Shown here in pieces: positions 10,057 through 20,281 of a stretch of 64,000 nucleotides of DNA. The notes beneath the pieces were generated by a model. It was not told the origin of the DNA, ran no database searches, and was given only the letters and a program-made list of their open reading frames with translations. A program made the position numbers and the translations under genes. The stretch is from Rhodothermus profundi (lineage in GTDB: Bacteria > Bacteroidota > Rhodothermia > Rhodothermales > Rhodothermaceae), in the NCBI RefSeq assembly GCF_900142415.1, contig NZ_FRAU01000001.1, positions 675,246-739,245 on the forward strand. The letters are read 5' to 3'. Position 1 is the first letter of the stretch; every line of letters begins with the position of its first letter.

Positions 10057-10422
10057 ATGTCGTTTGAACTGCTCCACAGCGCCATTGACCACGCCCAGAA
10101 CCATCGCCCGGAACTGCCGGAGTCGCCCACAGAGGCCGACATGATTCCCTGGCGACGACGCATCGACGAAATCGACCGGGCCATCCTACGCCTGCTTAAC
10201 GAACGCGCCCGCTGCGCTAACATTATCGGCTACATCAAAAAGAAGCTGGGTTTGCCGGTCTACGTACCCGAACGTGAAGAAGAGGTGCTGCGTAACGTGC
10301 TCTCAGCGAACGAAGGACCACTTTCCAATGAAGCGGTTCGCCGCCTCTTCGAACGCGTGATCGACGAAACGCGCGCCCTGGAACGTCAGAAATATCAGGA
10401 TGCGCCCTCCGAGCACCCATGA
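10057..10422 (+). CDS. Chorismate mutase, AroQ type
   Basis: Converts chorismate to prephenate for Phe/Tyr synthesis. The 121-residue all-alpha domain shows the AroQ signature: IPWRRRIDEIDRAILRLLNE, then RARCANIIGYIKKKLGLPVY, then PEREEEVLRNV and a C-terminal helix with RRLFERVIDETRALERQ. The Arg, Lys and Glu positions match the active-site residues of the E. coli P-protein mutase domain. It is a stand-alone domain, not fused to prephenate dehydratase or DAHP synthase. An extra 30 residues precede the domain. Its stop overlaps the mltG start in an ATGA arrangement, so the two are probably translationally coupled. Confidence 0.92.
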   Translation: MSFELLHSAIDHAQNHRPELPESPTEADMIPWRRRIDEIDRAILRLLNERARCANIIGYIKKKLGLPVYVPEREEEVLRNVLSANEGPLSNEAVRRLFERVIDETRALERQKYQDAPSEHP

Positions 10423-11465
10423 GACGCTGGTTCGTCGCACTCATATCGGCCCTTTTTCTGCTTACCGGAGGCCTGGCCTGGATTGCGCTAGCTCCCAATA
10501 CCCCGGCTTTTGAGGGTACGCGCGGCGTCAAAATTCCCCGAGCTGCTACGTTTGCGCAGGTAGTCGATTCTCTGGAGGCTGCCGGTATCCTGCGACGCCG
10601 TGCTTCGTTTGTCTGGCTGGCTCGTCTGACCGGATGGCAGCATCAGATTAAAGCGGGGTACTATACTTTTGAAGCAGGCGTTTCCAACTATCACCTGCTC
10701 AGCGTTCTGCGCCGAGGGCTGCAAACGCCCCTCCGGGTCACCATTCCCCCGGGCTCACGCCCTGAAGTGGTAGCAGCGGTAGTCTGCAAGACGCTAGCCT
10801 GCGCTCCCGATTCGCTGTTAGCTGCCCTGCAAGACGCTGGCTTAGCGGCTGAGCTGGGCACCGACACGCTCCATCTGTTTGGCCGTCTGCTACCCGACAC
10901 CTACTTCTTTTACTGGCTTACCGATCCCCGCACGGTCATCCGCCGCATACACCGCCACTTTCTGGACTTTTTCACGCCTGAGCGTCGCGCGCGTGCCGAC
11001 AGCCTAGGCTTAACCATCGACGAAGTGCTCACGCTGGCCTCTATCGTCGAATGGGAAGCAGGCCCTGAAGAGCGACGGCGCATTGCCGGCGTTTATCTGA
11101 ACCGTTTGCGCCGGGGCATGCCCCTACAGGCTGATCCTACCGTTCAATACGCCATCCTGCAACGGGAAGGAAAGAAACGTCGCCTGCTTTTCGCTGACTA
11201 TCGGATTGACCACCCTTACAACACCTACCGCTTTCGGGGATTACCTCCCGGCCCCATTACGAATCCTTCGCCTGATGCGATCGATGCAGTGCTCTACGCG
11301 GAGCAGCACGATTACCTGTACTTTGTGGCCGACGGCAAAGGCGGACACGTCTTTAGCCGTACGTTTCGGGAGCACGTGCGAGCAGCCAACCGCTACCGCC
11401 GCCTGATGCAGCAACGCCGCCAGGCAAACCGCACGAGCCGTGCTCCTATCGGCGCCGACGAATAG
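10419..11465 (+). CDS. mltG: Endolytic murein transglycosylase MltG
   Basis: MltG cleaves nascent peptidoglycan strands inside the chain and is thought to terminate glycan polymerisation. The 348-residue protein has an N-terminal membrane anchor (about residues 4-26), a LysM-like region, and the YceG core. The catalytic glutamate lies in LASIVEWEAGPEERRRIAGV (Glu211), followed by the conserved NRLRRGMPLQADPTVQYAI and YNTYRFRGLPPGPITNP. The length is normal. The start overlaps the chorismate mutase stop by four bases, and the 3' end overlaps the convergent FadL-like gene by 20 bases. Confidence 0.95.
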   Translation: MRRWFVALISALFLLTGGLAWIALAPNTPAFEGTRGVKIPRAATFAQVVDSLEAAGILRRRASFVWLARLTGWQHQIKAGYYTFEAGVSNYHLLSVLRRGLQTPLRVTIPPGSRPEVVAAVVCKTLACAPDSLLAALQDAGLAAELGTDTLHLFGRLLPDTYFFYWLTDPRTVIRRIHRHFLDFFTPERRARADSLGLTIDEVLTLASIVEWEAGPEERRRIAGVYLNRLRRGMPLQADPTVQYAILQREGKKRRLLFADYRIDHPYNTYRFRGLPPGPITNPSPDAIDAVLYAEQHDYLYFVADGKGGHVFSRTFREHVRAANRYRRLMQQRRQANRTSRAPIGADE

Positions 11466-13038
11466 CCGGGGCCTTTGGTGGCGGAAGCGTGTACGTCAAT
11501 CCGATCACGAGCCGGTTTCGTCGCACCGTTTCACGCACAAACGGAGGCCGCTCAACGTCCCCATAAGGCTGATAATAGTCCTCAAATTGCTCCTGCGTCC
11601 ACCCTATGTGGAAGCGGAACGACTCGGCCAACTGGATTGAGGCCCCCAGGGAACCAAAAACGCGCTGGCGGTCAGTCTCTGTTTCTCGAATCTCGGACCT
11701 GTGCGGATCCGGGAAGACGGCCAGGCCACCGTACAGGGTGGTTCCTCCCAGTTGATAGGCCAGGCCCAGCCGCGTGTTCACCACCGGCTCCATCATGTCC
11801 CGGACCTGACGGTTCAACTCTTGAATAAAGCTTCGATCAGTAGCTGCATCAAAGCGCAGTTGCGACCAGTCGATCAATTCCAGGTCCAATCCCACGTAAA
11901 GCTGCCGCGTCTGATAGGCTGCTCCTATCCGCAACCGCCAGGGCGTGCGAATCTCATAGTCAAATGAGCCTGTACCCGCATCCCCGGGCTGCCCACCGTA
12001 TTGCAGCGATCCCCCCTCATCGAAGAAAGTTTCCAGCACGGTACTGTACTCCTCCTGAACCGAGAAGAAAACCGGTGTTTCTATGCTTGCGCCCAATCGC
12101 CAGCTCGGCGAAAGCCGCGCCGAGAGCCCAGCCCGCACACTGAATCCCTGCAGATCCGCCTCAAAGAAGTCCTGCGCTCGCAGATAATCGAAGCCCCGCA
12201 GCAGCCCTCCTTCAACGGCCACTTCGTACAGATCCGGCGTGTTTTCGTCGCGAAAGTCGTCCTCCTCGTACTGCCGCTCAAAGCGATAAAAGCCCGTGAC
12301 AATCCCGATCGAAACGCCTAAAAACAAATCCGGCGCTGCCTCAATGGCACCTCCAAAGCTTAGCTCATGCAACCCTCCTTCTTCAGTTACCTCCCCGATC
12401 TGCCGGATGGTCGTTCCAGGCGCCACGGCCTGGTAAAAGGGATAACGTCCGGCCTCATATTCTGCGGGCAGAAATTCAATGGCTCCGGCCTGATAGGCTA
12501 TGAAAGGAATGTCGTTGTTGAATTGCAAATCTCCGTCGTCGGTTACCGTATATTCTCCAGGATACGGAAGATAGGAGTCGGTGATTGAGTTGGCACTGTT
12601 GTCGCCCTGAAAGTAAAGGCGGCGCGTGAAATCAGCTACGCGGGCATAGGCCATTCCCAGCACAAGCGAGCCGCGTACAGTCGGGACCTTGTAAACGGCC
12701 GCCAGGTGATCCAGGTTGGTGGCACGCAGTTCACTTTCCCAGTCGAAGCGGTTGCCGGGCACGTAGTAGGTGGCGGCATCCCGGGCGTTCATCCACGTCA
12801 ATCCTCCTATCACTTCCGAAGCGCGGTAGTAGCCCAGACCTGCCGGGTTGCTGTAAAGGGCACCGTAGTCCGCCAGCCCGGCTGCACTGGCACCCGACAT
12901 GGCCGTCAGGCGCGCGCCCACTCCTGGCAACCGCTGTGAAAAACGCCAGGCGTCCGCTACAGTCTGCGCACGCACCTGTCCTGCGGTCAGCATAAACAAA
13001 CAGAATCCACCAAACAGATACCGCAATACGTTCCTCAT
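11446..13038 (-). CDS. FadL/OmpP1-like outer membrane beta-barrel protein
   Basis: A 530-residue protein with a signal peptide (MRNVLRYLFGGFCLFMLTAG, cleavage near VRAQ). The early part has the FadL/TodX/PorV-like pattern GARLTAMSGASAAGLADYGALYSNPAGLGYYRASEV, here broken over residues 41-75. The remainder is amphipathic strand sequence ending in aromatic-rich hairpins. FadL relatives move hydrophobic substrates across the outer membrane, while PorV acts in type IX secretion. The length and the SNPAGL motif do not separate these two options. The C-terminus is unusually basic (AIRRRR). It is transcribed alone and is convergent with mltG. Confidence 0.85.
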   Translation of the reverse strand: MRNVLRYLFGGFCLFMLTAGQVRAQTVADAWRFSQRLPGVGARLTAMSGASAAGLADYGALYSNPAGLGYYRASEVIGGLTWMNARDAATYYVPGNRFDWESELRATNLDHLAAVYKVPTVRGSLVLGMAYARVADFTRRLYFQGDNSANSITDSYLPYPGEYTVTDDGDLQFNNDIPFIAYQAGAIEFLPAEYEAGRYPFYQAVAPGTTIRQIGEVTEEGGLHELSFGGAIEAAPDLFLGVSIGIVTGFYRFERQYEEDDFRDENTPDLYEVAVEGGLLRGFDYLRAQDFFEADLQGFSVRAGLSARLSPSWRLGASIETPVFFSVQEEYSTVLETFFDEGGSLQYGGQPGDAGTGSFDYEIRTPWRLRIGAAYQTRQLYVGLDLELIDWSQLRFDAATDRSFIQELNRQVRDMMEPVVNTRLGLAYQLGGTTLYGGLAVFPDPHRSEIRETETDRQRVFGSLGASIQLAESFRFHIGWTQEQFEDYYQPYGDVERPPFVRETVRRNRLVIGLTYTLPPPKAPAIRRRR

Positions 13039-13088
13039 GGTCTACATTGCGCTTGATGACAGGGAGTTGGTGAGCTGCGCTGCCTCCC

Positions 13089-13132
13089 GCACAAAAGCCC
13101 GCGCTCGCATACGCTCACACGGGCTTTTGTGC
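13089..13132 (-). terminator. Perfect 13-bp inverted repeat, terminator-like
   Basis: Arms GCACAAAAGCCCG (13089-13101) and its exact complement (13120-13132) enclose an 18-base loop. The AAAAGCCCG/CGGGCTTTT arms are the usual form of terminators in this phylum, where the T-run is part of the stem. It lies 31 bases beyond the stop of the Tyr/Arg-rich lipoprotein gene and could stop its minus-strand transcript before the FadL-like gene. Confidence 0.6.
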
Positions 13133-13163
13133 GAAAAGCCTTCCGCCGCACCGGTACGCCGGC

Positions 13164-14519
13164 TCAGTGATTGCCCCGCGCTCCACCCCGTCCATGGCTT
13201 CGCACTGTCGCCCGGCTCCTTTCCGGAGCTCTATGCCCAGCAGACCGAACAGCCGGAGTCGAACGCGGCGCCGGAGCCGACCGGATGCGAGATGCAGGAG
13301 GATGGCTGCTGCGGGGCCGAGGCGGGTGCACTCGCGGTGCAGGCGCCGTCGAGCGGACCCTTGTCCGGGTGTGCCCTGGTGTGAAGGCCCGCACGGACGG
13401 TGCCCGATGCATAGCCCCCAGCTCATGCTGATACTGCCGCATTTCCTGCCGATCGTCGTGGTTGCCGCGGGGCCGTGTGCGCCGAGTGGAACGTGCGGGT
13501 CGGTCAGGTGAGCGCCTGGCCGGGGCCCGCTGCACACGCGTCCGCGCATCCTGGTTGCCGGCCGGACGCTTCACCGTGGGCCGCCGTCGTTCAGGACGAA
13601 CGGCGGAGCGACCGCGCTCCGTCTGCCGTGTTGGTCTACGCGTCACCGTCGAGCGGGTACGCTCCCCGGAACGTCGGGTACCCCGCGTTACCACCGAACG
13701 TCCTGTCGTAGCGCGGGGGCGCTCCGAGCGAACGCGCGTATCACGCGAGCGCGTCACCGTACGCGCTCGCGTCCGCGTAGCCTCCTGCGTGGAATGTCGT
13801 TCCACGCCGGTGGACGTGCGTCGCGGCGCTACCCGGGTGCCTCGCGTTGTACGGACAATCGACCGCGTGCGCGCGTATGTATCCTCCCGCTCATACCGGC
13901 TGCGTCCTCGGAGACGTGGGGTGCGCCCTATCCAGGCGCTTCGCCCCAGCGAAGTCCCCCGCGGCGCATAGTTCCAGGCGACCCGACCGCGAGAGGGCGT
14001 GGCAAAAAAGTAGTGGAGATGTCCGGGATAGTAGGCCCAGTAATAGGGACTATAGTAGTAATATCCAAAGCCGTAGAACCAGTAATACCCGTGATGCACG
14101 TGCGGCCAGTGTAAGAACGGATCCCCGAAAAAGAAGCTCAGCCGAAAGCGGAACGTCGGGCCGTAATAGAACGGATCGCAATAGAACGGGTCATAATAAA
14201 ACGGGTCAAAGCAGTCGTAGTAGAAGAAGGGGTCCCCATAGAAACGAGCAAAATAGCGGCGGTAGTAGTACGGCGGGCGATCGTAATAGTAGTATTCCTT
14301 AACAACTGTACGGTCGTCGTCGTAGCGCTCCACAATCACCCGGTCCGGCAGACGTTCGTACGCTTCCTCTGCTTCTTCTTCATAATAAACCCGTTCGGTG
14401 GCCGCCAACTGCGTATAGCAGCCCGTCAATCCCCCCACAAGCAACCCGGCCAGCAGCAGACTCCAGAGACTGCCGCGGGCCGATTTCCTCATGCGCAAGG
14501 AGTGCAGCAGGCGGTTCAT
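13164..14519 (-). CDS. Tyr-rich / Arg-Thr-rich lipoprotein of unknown function
   Basis: A 451-residue protein starting MNRLLHSLRMRKSARGSLWS, with a hydrophobic stretch and lipobox LTGC predicting a lipidated N-terminus. A longer open frame runs to 14576, and an internal ATG at 14492 is also possible. Three low-complexity zones follow: an acidic patch (EEEAEEAYERL), a Tyr/Phe-rich zone with DPFYYD-type repeats (about residues 75-175), and an Arg/Thr/Ser/Pro-rich basic tail of more than 200 residues. The composition suggests a surface or periplasmic structural protein that might bind polyanions; that is inference only. I do not recognise the family. Divergent from proS. Confidence 0.7.
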   Translation of the reverse strand: MNRLLHSLRMRKSARGSLWSLLLAGLLVGGLTGCYTQLAATERVYYEEEAEEAYERLPDRVIVERYDDDRTVVKEYYYYDRPPYYYRRYFARFYGDPFFYYDCFDPFYYDPFYCDPFYYGPTFRFRLSFFFGDPFLHWPHVHHGYYWFYGFGYYYYSPYYWAYYPGHLHYFFATPSRGRVAWNYAPRGTSLGRSAWIGRTPRLRGRSRYEREDTYARTRSIVRTTRGTRVAPRRTSTGVERHSTQEATRTRARTVTRSRDTRVRSERPRATTGRSVVTRGTRRSGERTRSTVTRRPTRQTERGRSAVRPERRRPTVKRPAGNQDARTRVQRAPARRSPDRPARSTRRTRPRGNHDDRQEMRQYQHELGAMHRAPSVRAFTPGHTRTRVRSTAPAPRVHPPRPRSSHPPASRIRSAPAPRSTPAVRSAGHRAPERSRATVRSHGRGGARGNH

Positions 14520-14589
14520 GGTTCGGGGCGGTCTGGTTAATCGATTGTTCACGATGTTAACGTCGGGGTGGTCCAAAAGGTTTGGCGGC

Positions 14590-14618
14590 TTGCCAACAAG
14601 AACCCGCGCCCCTATATT
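14590..14618 (+). promoter_or_regulatory. Candidate sigma70-like promoter upstream of proS
   Basis: TTGCCA (14590-14595) and TATATT (14613-14618) are separated by 17 bases, the ideal spacing for a vegetative promoter. Transcription would begin near 14625, giving a leader of about 115 bases before the proS ATG at 14744. No T-box or other riboswitch was recognised in that leader. The call rests on consensus only. Confidence 0.45.
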
Positions 14619-14683
14619 CGCGGACGCTTTCCGGTAAAAAAAGAACCAAATTGCAGACCATTTTCGACTTTAGCGGTGTTTGA

Positions 14684-16234
<1,551 letters not shown>

Positions 16235-16365
16235 AATCGCTTGCCCACTGCCGATAATTTCCAGGTAACGTCCAACCAACCATCAGCCCGCCTGATTTAT
16301 CTAAAACCGCTACTACGGTTGAGCATACACCTGACAGGATGATGCCCCGGGGAGGCGGGCGAGGT

Positions 16366-18816
16366 ATGGTGCGTTCATCACTGGCGTTTCTGGTACTGCT
16401 GCTCCCGGCTACCCTTGCTCAGGCGCAAGGATGGGGACGCGTAACCGGACGCGTTACCGATGCGGAGACCGGAGCCCCGCTGGCCGCCGTAACTGTGCTC
16501 GTTGACGGCACCAACTATGGCACGGCTACCGACGAGGCCGGCCGCTACCAGCTCCGCCTGCCAGCTGGTCGCTACGTGCTGCGTTTCTCGGCCATTGGCT
16601 ACGAAACGCGACGCGACTCTGTGACCGTCGCGCGCGATCAGACAACCCGACTCGACGTGCAACTGGCTGTCCAGGTCGTCGAACTGGCAGATGTTACCGT
16701 CGAGGCACAGGCTGTCGAAACGGAAGCCGGTGTTTTTACTATCGACCCGGAAACGGCCCAGCGTATCCCGGCACCGCTCAGCAGCGGCTTCCGGGCATTG
16801 AAAGTGCTTCCCGGTGTTGTCTCCAACAACGAACTGTCGTACCAGTATTCTGTCCGAGGCGGAGGCTACAACGAAAATCTGGTCTTCATCGACGGCTTTG
16901 AGGTATATCTGCCCTTCCGGGCCCAGAAAGGCGAGCAGGAAGGACTGGGATTGCTAAACCTGGCGCTTACAGACCGGGTAACGCTTTATGCCGGAGGCTT
17001 CCCGGCTCGCTATGGTGGTAAGCTCTCCTCAGCCCTGGAAGTCCGCTATCGACGTCCCTATCAGGAACCTCTGCGGGGATCTGCCACCCTGTCGCTGCTT
17101 GATGCGGGGCTGGCGGCCGGCGCCTCTGCCCTCAACGGCAAGGTGGGTTGGATGCTCGGAATTCGAAAGGCGCGTGCCCGCCGCTTTTTCAGCACGCAGG
17201 AACTCAAGGGCAACTATCAGCCGGATTATACCGATCTACAGGGCACGTTGACGCTTCGCCCCTCTGCGCGGTACACCCTGGAGTTTTTAGGAATCGTGGC
17301 CCGTCATGACTTTCTGCTTGATCCCGGCACGCGCAAGACCTACTTTGGCACGGTCAGCTTTGACCCGACGCAACCGTCTAACCTGGAATCCATCTGGCTG
17401 GACTACGAAGGCGAAGAACGCGCAGGCTTCCGGACCTACTTCGGAGGCGCACGTCTTTCGAGCTGGCTGAGCCCGGGCTTTCGGCTCTCCCATGAGGTTG
17501 CCTATTTCGAGACCGTAGAGAACGAATACCGTGATGTGCGTGCCCGGGCCGTGCTCTACCAGGTAGACCCCGGTAGTGGCGAACACGTGCCCGAAGGCGC
17601 AGCCCGCCAGCAAGATACCGCCGACAACCAGGTGCGCGTGCAAACCTGGACTGCCGCCCAACGCTGGCAGTTCTATCCGCAAGGCCACGCCCTTGAAGCA
17701 GGCGTGTACGTGCGGCACCTCGTCTTTACAGATCGGCTGAATGAACGCTCGGTGGCCGTTGGCGCTGACCCATCTGGGTCTGGATTATTGCGCGTGGTAC
17801 TGGACAGCCTGAATGCTCGTGCTCGCCTGGGCACCTGGCAGAGCGGTGGCTATGTGCAAGATGCGATTGAACTGCTTCCTGAAAACCGCCTGCTGGTAAC
17901 GCTGGGTGCACGTCTGGACTACTTTGCCTTCAACGGCGAATGGACGTTTTCGCCCAGGCTTTCGGTTCGTTACAAAGCCTCCGACGTGCTCACGCTGACC
18001 GGCGCCTGGGGCATTTACTATCAACCTCCCTCCTATCAGGAACTGCGCGGCCAGCCCTCTCCGGAACGCCCACTGCGCGACCAGCTCAACCGCAACCTGA
18101 AGGCCCAGCGCGCTCATCTGGTGGTCGCCGGTGCCGAATATTTTCTGCCCCGCAAGCGGCTCTACCTCCGCGCCGAAGCCTACTGGAAAGACCTGGATCG
18201 CCTGATCTCCTACGAAGTCGAAAACGTCCGCCTGGAATACAGCGGCCTGAACGACAGCTACGGCTACGCCTACGGACTCGACCTGCAGGTGCGCGGCGAG
18301 TTCGTACCCGGCGTCGAAAGCTGGGTCAACTACGGCTTTCTCGTTACCCGCGAACACTTCCTGCCCGCCTACCAGAACGCCTACAACGAAGGCTGGCGCC
18401 CCCGGCCCACCGACCAGCGCCACACGCTGTCGCTTTTTGTGCAGGACTATGTACCCGGCGATCCTACCTGGAAGCTACACCTGCGCATTCTTTTTGGCAG
18501 CGGGCTGCCCTACACGCCCCCCGTACCCGGCCGCCGCGTAGGCACCTATGTTGCCCAGGTGCCCGGCCCCCGCATGTCAGCCCGCTACCCGGAGTATCGC
18601 CGCGTGGACATGGGTGCCACCAAGGAGCTGGAACTGACCCGGCTGCCCGACGGCCGCCCCGTCTATCTGGAACTGAGCGGCGAGCTGCTCAATGTGTTCG
18701 ATATGACCAATACGGTGGACTATACCTGGATTCCCGGCCAGAACGGCATCTGGAAACGCATTCCCACCCGTCTGACGCCCCGCACCTTCAATCTTCGCCT
18801 TCGAGTGCGATTTTAA
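16366..18816 (+). CDS. TonB-dependent receptor with N-terminal carboxypeptidase-regulatory domain
   Basis: An 816-residue outer-membrane receptor. The start at 16366 gives a good signal peptide (MVRSSLAFLVLLLPATLAQA); the open frame extends to 16339. A carboxypeptidase D regulatory-like beta domain follows (VTGRVTDAETGAPLAAVTV ... GRYQLRLPAGRYVLRFSAIG), then a plug (residues about 130-240, with YSVRGGGYNENLVFIDGFEV) and a 22-strand-type barrel ending in NLRLRVRF with terminal Phe. Such receptors import siderophores, glycans or other ligands using TonB energy. The substrate cannot be told from the sequence. No SusD partner lies nearby, which argues against a glycan-utilisation locus. Confidence 0.92.
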   Translation: MVRSSLAFLVLLLPATLAQAQGWGRVTGRVTDAETGAPLAAVTVLVDGTNYGTATDEAGRYQLRLPAGRYVLRFSAIGYETRRDSVTVARDQTTRLDVQLAVQVVELADVTVEAQAVETEAGVFTIDPETAQRIPAPLSSGFRALKVLPGVVSNNELSYQYSVRGGGYNENLVFIDGFEVYLPFRAQKGEQEGLGLLNLALTDRVTLYAGGFPARYGGKLSSALEVRYRRPYQEPLRGSATLSLLDAGLAAGASALNGKVGWMLGIRKARARRFFSTQELKGNYQPDYTDLQGTLTLRPSARYTLEFLGIVARHDFLLDPGTRKTYFGTVSFDPTQPSNLESIWLDYEGEERAGFRTYFGGARLSSWLSPGFRLSHEVAYFETVENEYRDVRARAVLYQVDPGSGEHVPEGAARQQDTADNQVRVQTWTAAQRWQFYPQGHALEAGVYVRHLVFTDRLNERSVAVGADPSGSGLLRVVLDSLNARARLGTWQSGGYVQDAIELLPENRLLVTLGARLDYFAFNGEWTFSPRLSVRYKASDVLTLTGAWGIYYQPPSYQELRGQPSPERPLRDQLNRNLKAQRAHLVVAGAEYFLPRKRLYLRAEAYWKDLDRLISYEVENVRLEYSGLNDSYGYAYGLDLQVRGEFVPGVESWVNYGFLVTREHFLPAYQNAYNEGWRPRPTDQRHTLSLFVQDYVPGDPTWKLHLRILFGSGLPYTPPVPGRRVGTYVAQVPGPRMSARYPEYRRVDMGATKELELTRLPDGRPVYLELSGELLNVFDMTNTVDYTWIPGQNGIWKRIPTRLTPRTFNLRLRVRF

Positions 18817-18831
18817 CGGTGCGCCGCCGCG

Positions 18832-19497
18832 CTACCCGAAGCTTTTCCGGCTGAGCTGGTCGGCTCGTCGCGTTGGTTCTGGCAGGCGAAAGCGTGTGGT
18901 GCAGCGCAGCGTGAGCGCTACGGCCGCTTCCAGCGTCATGCGGTGCCCTACGCTCACGTACACCGGCCGCACTCCTGTGCGCGTGCGCACTACAGCCCCA
19001 ATCACCTCGCCATTGTCATACAGGAGGGTCCAGCTTCCTTTTTCCACCCCGGGTTCGTCGTGATGCCCGGTCAGCCGGGACTTGGCCACGCCCACCGATG
19101 GATGATCCAGCAACACGCCCAGATGCGTGGCCAGTCCGCACCGTCGCGGATGGGCCCATCCCTGTCCGTCCACCATGAGCACGTCTGGCCGGATGCGCAG
19201 CCGGGCCAACGCCTGCAATAGCAGCGGCACCTCCCGAAAGCTGAGCAGTCCGGGGATGTACGGAAACGCAACCGGTCCTTCGACCACAACGCACTCCAGC
19301 ACCTGCTGCGACGCTACCTGCCAGACCACCACGGCCGCCCGTCCCCGCTCGCCCCGCACGCTCACGTCCAGTCCGGCTACCGTTTCCATGCGGTCCGGTA
19401 CCTCAAAGCGTACCTGCCGGGCCAACTGTCGCTGCAACGCCCGCGCCTCTTTCGGCGACAGGTTCCAGGGATGGGATACGCGCGGAATCAGTCCCAT
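18832..19497 (-). CDS. nfi: Endonuclease V (deoxyinosine 3' endonuclease)
   Basis: Repairs deaminated adenine by nicking one base 3' of deoxyinosine. The 221-residue protein has the family's key motifs: the metal-binding Asp in AGLDVSV, the substrate wedge FPYIPGLLSFREVP, the Asp/His motif VDGQGWAHPRRCGLATHLGV, and VGVAKSRL. The open frame begins at 19521, but the Met at 19497 gives MGLIPRVSHPWNLSP, which fits relatives better. A short Arg-rich tail (TRRADQLSRKSFG) is extra. Convergent with the TonB receptor, whose stop is 15 bases away. Confidence 0.95.
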   Translation of the reverse strand: MGLIPRVSHPWNLSPKEARALQRQLARQVRFEVPDRMETVAGLDVSVRGERGRAAVVVWQVASQQVLECVVVEGPVAFPYIPGLLSFREVPLLLQALARLRIRPDVLMVDGQGWAHPRRCGLATHLGVLLDHPSVGVAKSRLTGHHDEPGVEKGSWTLLYDNGEVIGAVVRTRTGVRPVYVSVGHRMTLEAAVALTLRCTTRFRLPEPTRRADQLSRKSFG

Positions 19498-19557
19498 ACA
19501 GATTGATCGCCGGTTCGACAAGCGCCCCCCTGCGCCGCTGGTCTCTTGCTGCCCGGC

Positions 19558-19896
19558 TTATCGGGGCGTTGCTTCGTTGCCGTAGTGCTCGGTCATCAAC
19601 TGTTGCTGCACCTGCTGGTAGAGCTTTCGGAAGGCTTCCGGATTGCGCGCGTAGGTTTCCAGCCGACGCGCTACCGCAGCCGAATCCAGCCCATAATGCG
19701 CCAGCACCGAATCGCGCATGGCTGGCGTTACGTCGCCTACCAGGGCCTGCCGGGCTGCCAGCAAATGCAACTCCACCAGGACGTGCACCAGCATGCTATC
19801 GACAGCAACTCCTTCTGAGGTTTCCCCTCTGCATCCCGGCAGCAACAATCCAACGGCCAGGCACGCAACGGCCAGTCCCTTTCTTTTGCCGCTCAT
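19558..19896 (-). CDS. DUF4296-like lipoprotein
   Basis: A 112-residue protein starting MSGKRKGLAVACLAVGLLL with lipobox LPGC, predicting a lipid anchor. The mature helical part (LVHVLVELHLLAARQALVGD ... AMRDSVLAHYGLDSAAVARR ... AFRKLYQQVQQQLM) resembles the DUF4296 family of Bacteroidota lipoproteins, which has no known function. The frame is open to 19926; I prefer the internal Met because the lipobox then falls at the normal distance. It is followed by nfi on the same strand after a 60-base gap. Confidence 0.7.
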   Translation of the reverse strand: MSGKRKGLAVACLAVGLLLPGCRGETSEGVAVDSMLVHVLVELHLLAARQALVGDVTPAMRDSVLAHYGLDSAAVARRLETYARNPEAFRKLYQQVQQQLMTEHYGNEATPR

Positions 19897-20224
19897 GCCA
19901 GAATTCTCTTGCAGGTTTACCTGCAAGATACGCTGCTCGCGGCTGCCCTGCTCAATGCAGCCGTTTACCGACAGTCAGGAAAGCACCAGAGAGCTTCCTG
20001 CTGAAGACACAGCCAGACAAAAAACAGGCACCCTGCCAGAAGCCTCCGGAAGTCAGCTTACTGTTTCCATAGCTCCAATCAGCGTCAATCTTAGCCTGTG
20101 GGCGAAAGCAAGCATCTTACAATCAGGCTGATTCCTTTGACCCATCGACCATGCCAGGTTAGCAGCACCTTTTTAAACGCAAACATGGCTCTCTGCATGT
20201 CTAATACGGGCCCTCTCCAAACCA
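19897..20224. other. Intergenic region without recognised gene
   Basis: About 330 bases between the DUF4296-like gene and the hisG terminator. Open frames here are short and have no family resemblance. The stretch presumably holds the promoter of the DUF4296-like gene, but I see no convincing -35/-10 pair. Confidence 0.5.
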
Positions 20225-20260
20225 CAAGCGGCAGCCTGCGCTGGCGCAGGCTGCCGCTTG
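20225..20260 (-). terminator. Strong hairpin closing the trp-hisG operon
   Basis: A perfect 16-bp GC-rich stem: CAAGCGGCAGCCTGCG at 20225-20240 pairs with 20245-20260 across a CTGG loop. It lies 21 bases beyond the hisG stop. On the minus strand there is no uridine tract after it, so it may be a 3'-end stabiliser or a factor-dependent terminator rather than a canonical intrinsic one. Confidence 0.6.
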
Positions 20261-20281
20261 CTATGCGTTTCAGGATATGGA

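Noticed and set aside
13462-13971. 169-codon Arg-rich frame on the plus strand
   Set aside because: Antisense shadow of the Arg/Thr-rich tail of the lipoprotein; no start signal or family resemblance.
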